Source: Thermus sp. LT1-2-5
GTDB taxonomy: Bacteria; Deinococcota; Deinococci; Deinococcales; Thermaceae
Length of the DNA stretch: 51,484 bases
Assembly (NCBI RefSeq): GCF_040363165.1
Contig: NZ_BSRG01000012.1
Location: 1-51,484 of the forward strand
Direction: 5' to 3'
In this document: positions 7,968 to 15,606 of the stretch, piece by piece
Position numbering within the stretch: the stretch's first letter is position 1
How the letters are laid out: each line of letters opens with the position of its first letter
Program-made: the position numbers and the translations under genes
Notes under the pieces: model-generated
What the model was told of the DNA's origin: nothing
The model's database searches: none
Seen by the model: only the letters and a program-made list of their open reading frames with translations

Positions 7968-9425
7968 GTGGAAAAGTTCAACCTCCTGGAAGAGCCGTGG
8001 ATCCCCGTGCTAAAGGATGGGCAGGTGTACCAGGTGAGCCTGGGGGAGGCGCTCCTCGAGGCCCACACCATCGCCCGCATAGAAACCGCTTCCCCCTTGG
8101 AGGAGGCGGCCCTTCACCGCCTCCTCCTGGCCCTTCTCCACCGCGCCCTGCCCCCGGTGCGGGACGAGCAAGACGCCGCCGACCTCCTGGACGGGGGGCA
8201 ATTTGACCAGGGCGCCCTTCAGAGCTATCTGGACCGCTATCACCCCCGCTTTTGGCTGTTCCATCCGGAGGCTCCTTTTTTCCAAATTGCAGACCTCCCC
8301 GAGGAGGAGCCCGTTCCCTGGACCAAGCTCCGTCCGGAGCTGGCTGGCGGCAACAACCCCACCCTCTTTGACCACAGCACGGACGAGAGCCCGGTAAAAA
8401 TCCCCTACGCCGAAGCGGCCCGGGCCCTGGTGGTCCACCAAAGCTTCGCCCTGGGCGGTCTTCTCAGGCGGCTTGGGGTTACTTCGGGCAAGGACGCGCC
8501 CTTGGCCCGTGCCGCCGTGTTCCTTCCTACGGGTGAGACCCTGTTTGAAACCCTGGTTCTGAACTTGGTGCCTTACGAGGGTGAGGACGACAAACCCCTT
8601 TGGGAAGTGCCCCCTCTAAAGCAAAAGGACGTGGAAAACGGGGCCACCAAGTGGGCCCTTTCCGGCGTCACCCGGGTCTATACCTGGCCAAGTCGGGGAG
8701 TACGCCTTCTGGACGAAGGAGATGGGGTCCGGTACATGGGCTACGGCCCCGGGGTGGAGCCGCTACCCGTAATCTTTCGTGACCCCATGGTGGCCTACCG
8801 CACGGACGCCAAGGGCACTATCTTCCCCTTGCGCTTAAGCGAGGAGCGTAGCTTTTGGCGCGACTTCGGGACCATGCTTCCCTCTGCGGGAGGGACCCTA
8901 CCGGGAACGCTCCGCCATGCGGGCGCCGTAGGCCTCGAGGTGGGGAGGGCGCATCGGCTAAGGGTTTTGGGCCAGGTGTCGGACCAAGCCAAGGTTTTGG
9001 ACGCGAGGCGGGAGGTTTACCCCTTGCCCTCGGCCCTCCTTCTGCCCCAAGGTGCCCTTGCCCTGGAGGCGGCTTTGGGGAAGGCGGAACGGCTGGGCGA
9101 GGCGCTTCGCTCCGTGGCCTGGAGGGTGGCGCGGGGCGTCTTGGGGGATAAGGACGCCAAGGAGCTGGAGGCCTTTGTCCGCTCTTTGCCGCTACTGCGA
9201 AGCTACTGGGCAAGCCTGGACTTGGCTTTCCCGGAGCTCCTCGAGGCCCTGAGCCAGCCCAACGCCCTGGACACGTGGCGCCTGCGGCTTCGCCAGGCGG
9301 CGCTCCGCGCTTGGGAGGAAACACGACTCTTCGTAGGGACCGAAGGCCGGCACCTGGCCGCCTTGGCGGAGGGTGAAAGGGCCTTGACCTTTGCCTTGAA
9401 GGAGCTTGAGGAGGTGAGCGCGTGA
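7968..9425 (+). CDS. casA: Cascade large subunit Cas8e (CasA/Cse1)
   Basis: 485 residues from GTG 7968, which gives the family N-terminus MEKFNLLEEPWIPV and has AGGTGA a few bases upstream; an in-frame ATG at 7929, overlapping the cas3 stop, would add 13 residues. CasA recognises the PAM, holds the start of the R-loop and recruits Cas3. Typical Cse1 features are the EPWIP motif, the mid-region HPEAPFFQIADL and the helical C-terminal bundle. The stop overlaps casB by 4 nt (GTGA), consistent with coupled translation of Cascade subunits. Confidence 0.95.
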   Translation: MEKFNLLEEPWIPVLKDGQVYQVSLGEALLEAHTIARIETASPLEEAALHRLLLALLHRALPPVRDEQDAADLLDGGQFDQGALQSYLDRYHPRFWLFHPEAPFFQIADLPEEEPVPWTKLRPELAGGNNPTLFDHSTDESPVKIPYAEAARALVVHQSFALGGLLRRLGVTSGKDAPLARAAVFLPTGETLFETLVLNLVPYEGEDDKPLWEVPPLKQKDVENGATKWALSGVTRVYTWPSRGVRLLDEGDGVRYMGYGPGVEPLPVIFRDPMVAYRTDAKGTIFPLRLSEERSFWRDFGTMLPSAGGTLPGTLRHAGAVGLEVGRAHRLRVLGQVSDQAKVLDARREVYPLPSALLLPQGALALEAALGKAERLGEALRSVAWRVARGVLGDKDAKELEAFVRSLPLLRSYWASLDLAFPELLEALSQPNALDTWRLRLRQAALRAWEETRLFVGTEGRHLAALAEGERALTFALKELEEVSA

Positions 9426-9919
9426 AGGGAGCGGCGTTTTTGAACTGGCTTATGTCCCTGCAAACAGGGACCATCTGGACCCCGGCCCGGGCGGCTTTGC
9501 GCCGGAGCCTGGCTTTTCCCTTGGGGGCCTACCCTCCCGCCATGCCCTACGTGGAGCCCTTCGTGCGGCAGGAGGGCTGGGCCAGGGAAGCCCACTACCT
9601 GGTGGCGGGGCTCTTCGCCCTGACGGACGGCGCTCACCAGAGCGGGCGAAGCCTGGCCCAGGCTCTTTGGGCTGCCGGGAAGGAGCGGGACTCCAAAAGT
9701 GTAGAAAAGCGCTTCCTGGCTCTTCTGGACGCAGACCGCGACCAGATTGCCTTTCGGCTTCGCCAAGCCGTGGGCTTGGTGGAAGGAGGCCTCGACTTCG
9801 CTCAGCTTCTGGAGGACCTGTTGGACTGGTTCCATCCCAATCGGCGGGTCCAAGCCCGTTGGGCTCGAGAGTTTTACGGCGCTAAAGAGGGGATAAAGGA
9901 AGAGGAGGTGGCAGAATGA
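9422..9919 (+). CDS. casB: Cascade small subunit Cse2 (CasB)
   Basis: 165 residues, mostly helical and rich in arginine, as expected of Cse2. Two copies normally line the belly of Cascade and stabilise the displaced DNA strand. Recognisable elements are the N-terminal LNWLMSLQTG, the central LFALTDGAHQ and the C-terminal LLEDLLDWFHPNRRVQARWAREFY. It starts with GTG overlapping the casA stop and ends inside the ATGA shared with cas7e. Confidence 0.93.
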   Translation: MKGAAFLNWLMSLQTGTIWTPARAALRRSLAFPLGAYPPAMPYVEPFVRQEGWAREAHYLVAGLFALTDGAHQSGRSLAQALWAAGKERDSKSVEKRFLALLDADRDQIAFRLRQAVGLVEGGLDFAQLLEDLLDWFHPNRRVQARWAREFYGAKEGIKEEEVAE

Positions 9920-11034
9920 AACTTTTGGAAGTGCACGTGCTCCAAACGGTGGTTCCCAGCAACCTCAACCGGGACGACACGGGAAGCCCTAAGGATGCCC
10001 TCTTCGGCGGCTTTCGTCGCGCCCGCATCTCTAGCCAGGCGCAGAAGCGGGCGGTGCGGGTGGCCTTCCGGGATTGGCCTCTCCTGGAGCCGTCTGAGCG
10101 GGCGGTGCGCACCAAGCGCTTGCTGGAAGCCCTTTTGACGCGGCTTTCGGACCTCCCCGAGGACCGGGCCCGCCCAGCCATCGAGAATGCGCTCAACAGC
10201 TTGGGTTTTGGTGTCAAGGAGGGAGGGGCGAGCGAGTATCTCCTCTTTCTGGGGAATAGGGAGCTAGACCGCTTGGCTGAGGCAATCCGGGCTAACCTCG
10301 AGGCCCTCTCGGGCGAGGTGAAGGGGAAGAAGAAGACGGACGTGAGCCCCGAGGTTAAGAAGGCCCTAGAGAAGGTCTTGGACGGGGGGAAGGCGGTAGA
10401 CCTGGCCCTTTTCGGTCGGATGCTGGCGGACCGGCCAGAGCTTGGGGTGGACGCGGCAGCCCAGGTGGCCCACGCCCTGTCCACCCACAAGGTGGACCGG
10501 GAGTTTGACTTTTACACCGCTGTGGACGACCTGAACCCCAAGGAGGAAACCGGGGCTGGGATGATGGGGGATGTGGAGTTCTACTCCGCCACCCTCTACC
10601 GTTACGCCGTGGTGGACCTGCAAACGCTCCTGGAAAACCTCCAGGGCGACAAGGAGCTTGCCCTGAAAGGGGCTTTGGCTTTTTTTGCGGCCTTCGCCAG
10701 CACCTTGCCCTCGGGCAAGCAAAACAGCTTTGCCGCCCATAATCCTCCCTTATTCGTGGCCTTCCGGGCGGGGGAAGGGCTTCCCCGCAACTTGGCCACG
10801 GCGTTCGAGCGGCCGATACGTCCGAGAGAGGACCGGGCACTTTCCGCCTTGTCCGTGGAGGCCTTGGTCCGGGAGTGGGAGCGGTTTGACCGGGCCTTTG
10901 GCCCCCTGCAACCCGAATGGAAAGGGGCCATAAACCTCACGGAGGCGGAGACGGGGACATTGCCCTTGGTGGAGGACTGGCCCACCCTGCGCGGGCGGAT
11001 TGAAGAGGCCATCAAGAAGCTTCTGGAGGTGTAG
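9916..11034 (+). CDS. cas7e: Cascade backbone subunit Cas7e (CasC/Cse4)
   Basis: 372 residues. The N-terminus LEVHVLQTVVPSNLNRDDTGSPKDALFGG is split here only by function: LLEVHVLQ forms the RAMP-like strand and NRDDTGSPKDALFGGFRRA is the characteristic Cse4 loop. RRARISSQAQKRAVR follows. Six copies polymerise along the crRNA spacer and kink it every sixth base. The C-terminal segment contains PSGKQNSFAAHNPP, another family hallmark. ATG 9916 overlaps casB by 4 nt; the stop is 1 nt before the GTG of cas5e. Confidence 0.96.
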   Translation: MKLLEVHVLQTVVPSNLNRDDTGSPKDALFGGFRRARISSQAQKRAVRVAFRDWPLLEPSERAVRTKRLLEALLTRLSDLPEDRARPAIENALNSLGFGVKEGGASEYLLFLGNRELDRLAEAIRANLEALSGEVKGKKKTDVSPEVKKALEKVLDGGKAVDLALFGRMLADRPELGVDAAAQVAHALSTHKVDREFDFYTAVDDLNPKEETGAGMMGDVEFYSATLYRYAVVDLQTLLENLQGDKELALKGALAFFAAFASTLPSGKQNSFAAHNPPLFVAFRAGEGLPRNLATAFERPIRPREDRALSALSVEALVREWERFDRAFGPLQPEWKGAINLTEAETGTLPLVEDWPTLRGRIEEAIKKLLEV

Positions 11035-11035
11035 C

Positions 11036-11707
11036 GTGCCCACCCTCCTTCTGCGGCTTCAAGGGCCCTTGCAGTCCTGGGGGACCCGAAGCCGCTTTGA
11101 TTACCGGGACACCTGGCCGTACCCCACCAAAAGCGGGGTGGTGGGACTTCTCGCCGCCGCTTTGGGCCGGGACCGGACGGAGGACATCTCTGACCTCGCC
11201 GCTTTGCGGCTCGGGGTGCGGGTGGACCGGAGGGGTGTGTTGAAGGTGGATTACCAGACCGCTCAAAGCGTGGTGGCCGCCGACCTAAAGCGCCTGCGAG
11301 ATGTCCAGAGCTGGCGCTACTTTCTTTCCGATGCCGCCTTCCTGGTGGGGTTGGAGGGGGACAGGTTCCTTTTGCAAAGCTTGCACCGGGCTCTCCTTAA
11401 TCCCCGCTTTCCCCTCTATTTGGGGCGGAAGGGGTATCTCCCAAGCCCACCCCCCTACCTTCCCGACGGCTTGCGGGACGAGCCTTTGGAGGAAGCCCTG
11501 CGCCGCTACCCCTACTTGGGGAAAGGGGAACCTCGAGAGGACCTCCTTTTAGCCCTCGAGGCGCCCCAAGGCCGCTTGGTCTACGACCAACCCGTGGCTC
11601 CCTTTAGCCAGCGCCGCTTCGGCGCCCGCTACGTGCTGGAAAAGGTGCTTCCTAAGGAGGAAATTCCTAAAGGGCCTCCAGTGTGGGAGGAAGCCCATGT
11701 GGATTAG
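11036..11707 (+). CDS. cas5e: Cascade subunit Cas5e (CasD)
   Basis: 223 residues from GTG 11036, giving MPTLLLRLQGPLQSWGTRS, the standard Cas5e start; an upstream frame opening at 11000 would run into cas7e. Cas5e binds the 5' handle of the crRNA and caps the Cas7 filament next to CasA. The family motifs GPLQSWG, TWPYPTKSGVVGLLAAALG and the C-terminal APFSQRRFGARYV are visible. It overlaps cas6e by 11 nt. Confidence 0.96.
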   Translation: MPTLLLRLQGPLQSWGTRSRFDYRDTWPYPTKSGVVGLLAAALGRDRTEDISDLAALRLGVRVDRRGVLKVDYQTAQSVVAADLKRLRDVQSWRYFLSDAAFLVGLEGDRFLLQSLHRALLNPRFPLYLGRKGYLPSPPPYLPDGLRDEPLEEALRRYPYLGKGEPREDLLLALEAPQGRLVYDQPVAPFSQRRFGARYVLEKVLPKEEIPKGPPVWEEAHVD

Positions 11708-12329
11708 CAAGTTGGTCTTGGACCCCCGGTCGAGGGCCGCCCGGCGCGACCTGGCGAACCCCTATGAGATGCACCGCACCCTCTCCCGGGCCGTGTCCCA
11801 GGCCCTCGAGGCGGGGAGGGAGCGCCTGCTTTGGCGTCAGGAACCCACACGGACGCACGAACGCCCCGTGGTCTTGGTGCAGACCCTCACCGAGCCGGAC
11901 TGGGGCGTTCTGGAAGAAGGCTACGCCGAAATCTATCCCCCGAAACCCTTTAACCCCGTCTTCCACCCTGGCCAACTCCTCCGCTTCCGCTTGCGCGCCA
12001 ACCCCAGTAAGCGGCTGGCGGGTAGCGGTAAGCGGGTGGCTCTGAAGACTTACTGGGAGAAGGTGGCCTGGCTCCAGAAGCGATTGGCCGAAGGGGGCTT
12101 CCGTCTGGTGGAAGGGGAAGAGGGGCTTGCCGTGCGCATCCTCCAGGACACCTTTTTGGAGGTTCCCCGGGGCAAGCGGGAAGGGGAAGGTGGAAGGATG
12201 CAGGTTCAAGCGGTGCTTTTTGAGGGGCGCCTCGAGGTGGTGGACCCGGAGCGGGCCCGCGCCACCTTGGCACGGGGCATCGGCCCGGGCAAAGCCTTGG
12301 GCCTCGGTCTCCTTTCCGTGGCTCCGTGA
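11697..12329 (+). CDS. cas6e: CRISPR RNA endonuclease Cas6e (CasE/Cse3)
   Basis: 210 residues, two ferredoxin-like RAMP folds. It cuts the pre-crRNA at the base of each repeat hairpin and stays bound to the 3' handle. The catalytic histidine is at residue 26 within NPYEMHRTLS, with Y23 beside it, the same numbering known for the Thermus thermophilus enzyme. The C-terminal glycine-rich loop GIGPGKALGLGLLSV is intact. Because the two repeat variants here (ACGC or GCAC loop) keep the same stem, this single enzyme should process all four I-E arrays. Confidence 0.97.
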   Translation: MWISKLVLDPRSRAARRDLANPYEMHRTLSRAVSQALEAGRERLLWRQEPTRTHERPVVLVQTLTEPDWGVLEEGYAEIYPPKPFNPVFHPGQLLRFRLRANPSKRLAGSGKRVALKTYWEKVAWLQKRLAEGGFRLVEGEEGLAVRILQDTFLEVPRGKREGEGGRMQVQAVLFEGRLEVVDPERARATLARGIGPGKALGLGLLSVAP

Positions 12330-12338
12330 GGAGGATCC

Positions 12339-13307
12339 ATGCCTCCAGTGCCCAACACCCGGAACCTGAAGGAACTCCCGAAGTTTCGGGATGGGCTTTC
12401 CTATCTTTACGTGGAACACGCCTTTGTGGAGCAAGAGGCCCAAGGCATCGGCATCTACGACAAGGAGGGCTTGACCCTCGTCCCGGCGGCCGCTTTGGGG
12501 GTGCTCTTCCTGGGGCCCGGAACCCGCATCACCCATGCCGCCATACGGGCCCTTACCGGGAATGGATGCACTGTGTGTTGGGTGGGGGAGGGGGTGGCCC
12601 GCTTTTACGCGCAAGGGCTTGGCGACACCCGAAGCGCCCTGCGCTTGGAGCGACAAGCCCGAGCCTGGGCGGACCCGAATCTGCACCTGGAGGTGGTGTA
12701 CCGCCTTTACGAGAAGCGCTTTTCCGATCCCCTTCCCCGAGACTTGAGCTTGGAACAGGTGCGGGGCCTCGAGGGGGTGCGGGTGCGTAGCGCATACGCC
12801 CGGTGGAGCCAGGAAACGGGCGTTCCCTGGAAGGGCCGAAGCTATGACCGCCGCAACTGGGTAGCCTCAGACCCGGTGAACAGGGCTTTGTCCTCCGGCG
12901 CCGCCTATCTCTACGGCCTGGCCCATGCCGCTATCGTCAGCGCAGGGTTTAGCCCCTCCCTTGGGTTTATCCACACGGGTAAGCTACTGTCCTTCGTGTA
13001 CGACGTTGCCGACCTCTATAAGACCGAGTTTCTTATACCCGCTGCCTTCCGCACCGTAGCTGAGTCTGAAGCGGAAGTGGAGCGCCGCGTTCGCCGCGCA
13101 CTCCGAGAGCGCATTGAGGAGGAAAGGCTCCTGGAACGCATGGTGGAGGACCTCTTAGACCTTTTCTCCGGACTTGGCCCAGAAGAACTAAGGTGGGAGG
13201 AAGAGGACCCTACTCACCCAGGGGGCCTTTGGGATCCGGAAGGTGCGGTGGAGGGGGGCGTGGCCTATGGTGGTGATGGTGTTGGAGAGAGTACCGAGGA
13301 GCCTTAG
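12339..13307 (+). CDS. cas1e: CRISPR integrase Cas1 (type I-E)
   Basis: 322 residues. With Cas2 it forms the complex that inserts new spacers at the leader-repeat junction. The metal-binding residues are E145 (LEGVRVRSAY), H212 (FIHTGKLL) and D222/D225 (YDVADLYK), four positions on from those of the E. coli enzyme. The last 40 residues (beyond about 280) are acidic and glycine-rich, and they overlap the start of cas2e by 41 nt. It begins 9 nt after cas6e behind a GAGGA ribosome site. Confidence 0.97.
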   Translation: MPPVPNTRNLKELPKFRDGLSYLYVEHAFVEQEAQGIGIYDKEGLTLVPAAALGVLFLGPGTRITHAAIRALTGNGCTVCWVGEGVARFYAQGLGDTRSALRLERQARAWADPNLHLEVVYRLYEKRFSDPLPRDLSLEQVRGLEGVRVRSAYARWSQETGVPWKGRSYDRRNWVASDPVNRALSSGAAYLYGLAHAAIVSAGFSPSLGFIHTGKLLSFVYDVADLYKTEFLIPAAFRTVAESEAEVERRVRRALRERIEEERLLERMVEDLLDLFSGLGPEELRWEEEDPTHPGGLWDPEGAVEGGVAYGGDGVGESTEEP

Positions 13308-13623
13308 GGGAGAGTTGACCCGTTGGCTCTTGGAGGTGGATACAGGCGTTTTTGTTGGCCGTGTAAACGCTACGGTGCGGGAACTCCTATGGGCCAAGGT
13401 GGTGGAAGGAGCCGGGGATGGGCGATGCGCCATGGCCTGGAGGACCAATACGGAGCAGGGCTTTACGTTAAGGCTGCACGGGTATGTGGACCGGCACCTG
13501 CGGGATTTTGATGGTATACTTCTAGTGACGGTGCGCAATGCCGAGGCAATGCGCAAAGCGCAAAAGCTAGAACGCCTCAGCAAAGGCTTGCGCGGGGATC
13601 TTGACAAGCAAACTCCGGAATAG
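13267..13623 (+). CDS. cas2e: CRISPR adaptation protein Cas2 (type I-E)
   Basis: 118 residues from ATG 13267 (MVVMVLERVPRSLRGELTRW); an earlier in-frame start at 13243 is unnecessary. E7 corresponds to the conserved acidic residue after the first strand. The domain is the compact ferredoxin-like Cas2 fold with WLLEVDTGVFVG and VRELLWAKV. The C-terminal tail (VRNAEAMRKAQKLERLSKG, then GDLDKQTPE) is of special note: its coding DNA is copied, with the leader, beside arrays 1 and 4. The stop is only 57 nt from the first repeat of array 3, so the coding sequence probably doubles as upstream leader. Confidence 0.96.
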   Translation: MVVMVLERVPRSLRGELTRWLLEVDTGVFVGRVNATVRELLWAKVVEGAGDGRCAMAWRTNTEQGFTLRLHGYVDRHLRDFDGILLVTVRNAEAMRKAQKLERLSKGLRGDLDKQTPE

Positions 13624-13680
13624 CTCCCTTTTAGATACTTAGAGGGGGGTCAGGCGGGGTTTTTAGCGTCCTGGTCAAGT
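13624..13680 (+). promoter_or_regulatory. Leader of CRISPR array 3
   Basis: These 57 nt follow the cas2e stop and are the reverse complement of the leaders of arrays 1 and 4. The box TTTAGATACTTA (13630-13641) lies 39 nt before the first repeat. A TTGACA hexamer at about 13602-13607, inside the last cas2e codons, could be a -35 element, but no good -10 stands at 17 nt from it. Confidence 0.8.
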
Positions 13681-14196
13681 GTAGTCCCCACACGCGTGGG
13701 GATGGACCGTGCATCGAGCCTTTCCTCAACTTCTACCGCCCGTAGTCCCCACACGCGTGGGGATGGACCGTTCCCCGCCGAACGCTTCGCTTCCCCTGGG
13801 AAGTAGTCCCCACACGCGTGGGGATGGACCGCGCCCACGGGAACCCTTGTGCACGCGCCAGTTGTAGTCCCCACACGCGTGGGGATGGACCGCCAACGCC
13901 ACTAGCGAAAAGGACCCGGCCCCGTAGTCCCCACACGCGTGGGGATGGACCGGGGGGCCCCGCATCGTGGGGCGGAGGGTCTTCGTAGTCCCCACACGCG
14001 TGGGGATGGACCGGAAGGGGGTGGGAGTGAGGAAGTGGAGGCTTAGTAGTCCCCACACGCGTGGGGATGGACCGCGAAGGTCGGAGGAGTAAACTCCGAG
14101 CAAATGGTAGTCCCCACACGCGTGGGGATGGACCGTTCTCTGCGTTCAGCTTGAGGGGATGGAGCACGTAGTCCTCCTTACGTGAGCTGATCTGCC
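13681..14196 (+). CRISPR. CRISPR array 3, type I-E repeat, next to cas2e
   Basis: Eight perfect 29-nt repeats start at 13681, 13742, 13803, 13864, 13924, 13985, 14046 and 14107; they carry the ACGC-loop variant of array 1. A ninth, badly decayed unit at 14168-14196 keeps GTAGTCC and scattered matches. Spacers are 31-33 nt. The array is co-directional with the cas operon, so read-through from cas2e could supply precursor RNA in addition to any leader promoter. Confidence 0.97.
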
Positions 14197-14202
14197 AGGC
14201 CC

Positions 14203-14760
14203 TCACGTGACCAGGCTGTCCTCCAAGCGGCCCAACGAGCGTTGCACGGCTTGGAAGCCCGGCTCGGTATCCAGTAATGGAGAGAAGTATTTCCCTCCAG
14301 GAACACCTTGGGGCTCTTCATCCAGAAGGAGGCCATCTGGGGTGAGCCCAAAAGCTCCTCGGCTCGCCGCGACCCTGCGAAGGAGGGCATCTTCTGGAAG
14401 GAAATCGCCCGCACCGGGCACGGCGCCGGTGGTGGGCTAGGACGACGCCCAAGGGGAATGATACGGTCTGCTTTGTCAAGCCATCTGGTCCAGCCGACCG
14501 GCGTAGTAGGCCCTGAGCCGAGCCGCCCCATCATCCGCCGCAAAAGCTTGTGGGCCACCGCCAAACGGGCCTGCTTCTTCCGCTTGCCCCGGGAAAGCCA
14601 TCGGCGAAGAAGACCGTTCCCCACCCCTAGAGCACGGCCTGGTGCCTTGAGTTCGTGCGGCTTCCCCTCGAGGGGCACCCGGAGAACGCTCCTAGGGGCT
14701 CTCTTGGAGCAGGGCATCCTATGTGCGACCCAGGGGTGTGTGGTCTCTAGGAGCGTAGCG
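14203..14760 (-). pseudogene. Degraded transposase remnant, IS110-like C-terminus
   Basis: On the minus strand the frame ending near 14480 contains GNGLLRRWL, then SRGKRKKQARLAVAHKLLRRM, which resembles the C-terminal helix of IS110-family transposases (GK-x-KK-x-A-x-VA-x-KLL). After that point the natural ending RLRAYYAGRLDQMA appears in a different frame, so at least one frameshift is present, and there is no N-terminal catalytic part. The minus-strand frame at 14203-14421 has no recognisable motif. The remnant abuts the decayed end of array 3. Confidence 0.4.
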
Positions 14761-14826
14761 GCTGCCCTCTCGTACCGGCCACTTGGGGTAAGCTAGTCAG
14801 AGCGGCGGCGTATTGGAGAAGCTCCC

Positions 14827-15402
14827 ATGGCAGAGATTGTGCTATTCCATCATGCCCTCGGGTTAACCACGGGCGTGAAAGCGCTGGCCGAAGAACTACG
14901 TAGGGCAGGGCACATCGTGCACACGCCAGACCTATTGGGCGGCCAAGTTTTTAACGACCTTGAACAGGCTCTGAGGTTTGTCCATGAACTGGGCTTTGGT
15001 GAGGTCATCGAGCGGGGCGAACGGGCGGTAGAGAATTTACCTGCCAACTTGGTATATGCCGGGTTGTCCCTGGGTGTGCTACCGGCCCAGAAGTTAGCCC
15101 AAACTCGCCCGGGTGCCAGGGGGGCTATCTTGGTGTCTTCCTGCGCGCCGGCCACCGCATTCGCGCAGGCGTGGCCGAGCGAAGTCCCTGTGCAGGTTCA
15201 TGCCATGGAGGCCGATCCCATGTTTGTTGACGAAGGCGATCTGGATGCGGCTCAAGAACTTATGGCCCAGGCGGCGAACGGTGAGCTTTTCCTCTACCCT
15301 GGGGACCAACACCTCTTTATGGACCCCTCGCTTCCCTCCTACGATGCGGAAGCTACTGCCCTCCTGCTCAGGAGAGTGTTGGAATTTTTGGCCAAACGTT
15401 GA
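14827..15402 (+). CDS. Dienelactone hydrolase family protein
   Basis: 191 residues, one alpha/beta-hydrolase domain of the usual DLH size. The nucleophile elbow is GLSLG with S81 (many DLH enzymes use Cys here). The acid is probably in MEADPMF near 134 and the histidine in GDQHLFMD near 163. The N-terminus EIVLFHHALGLTTGVKALAEELRRAG matches the oxyanion-loop region. It may hydrolyse a small ester or lactone; the substrate is unknown. It stands alone after transposon debris and converges on the DUF262 gene, with no obvious partner. Confidence 0.8.
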   Translation: MAEIVLFHHALGLTTGVKALAEELRRAGHIVHTPDLLGGQVFNDLEQALRFVHELGFGEVIERGERAVENLPANLVYAGLSLGVLPAQKLAQTRPGARGAILVSSCAPATAFAQAWPSEVPVQVHAMEADPMFVDEGDLDAAQELMAQAANGELFLYPGDQHLFMDPSLPSYDAEATALLLRRVLEFLAKR

Positions 15403-15606
15403 TCGGAAGCCCCTGGATGGGCACACGGGTGGCGCTACGCAACGAGGCGCCTGGTCCTGGCCCGGGTAAGGGGTTATGCCCCAGTCTTTGGCGCCTTGGG
15501 CTGTGGCCGCCGGGCTTTTCCCTGAGGGAAGGCGAACAGGGCAGAAGCGGGGCTAGGTGGGCGGATGCGGGGTCTTTGGGAGGGGAAGGTCTTGCGTGGA
15601 AAGGCG

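Noticed and set aside
11667-12686. 339-codon minus-strand frame over cas6e and cas1e
   Set aside because: It is a shadow of two well-supported cas genes and has no recognisable domain.
13595-13641. TTGACA inside cas2e as -35 of a crRNA promoter
   Set aside because: No acceptable -10 lies 15-19 nt downstream; TAGATACT is about 25 nt away, so the promoter is not claimed, only the conserved boxes.
15403-15606. Terminator between the converging hydrolase and DUF262 genes
   Set aside because: Short G/C inverted repeats exist but none with a convincing stem and T run.
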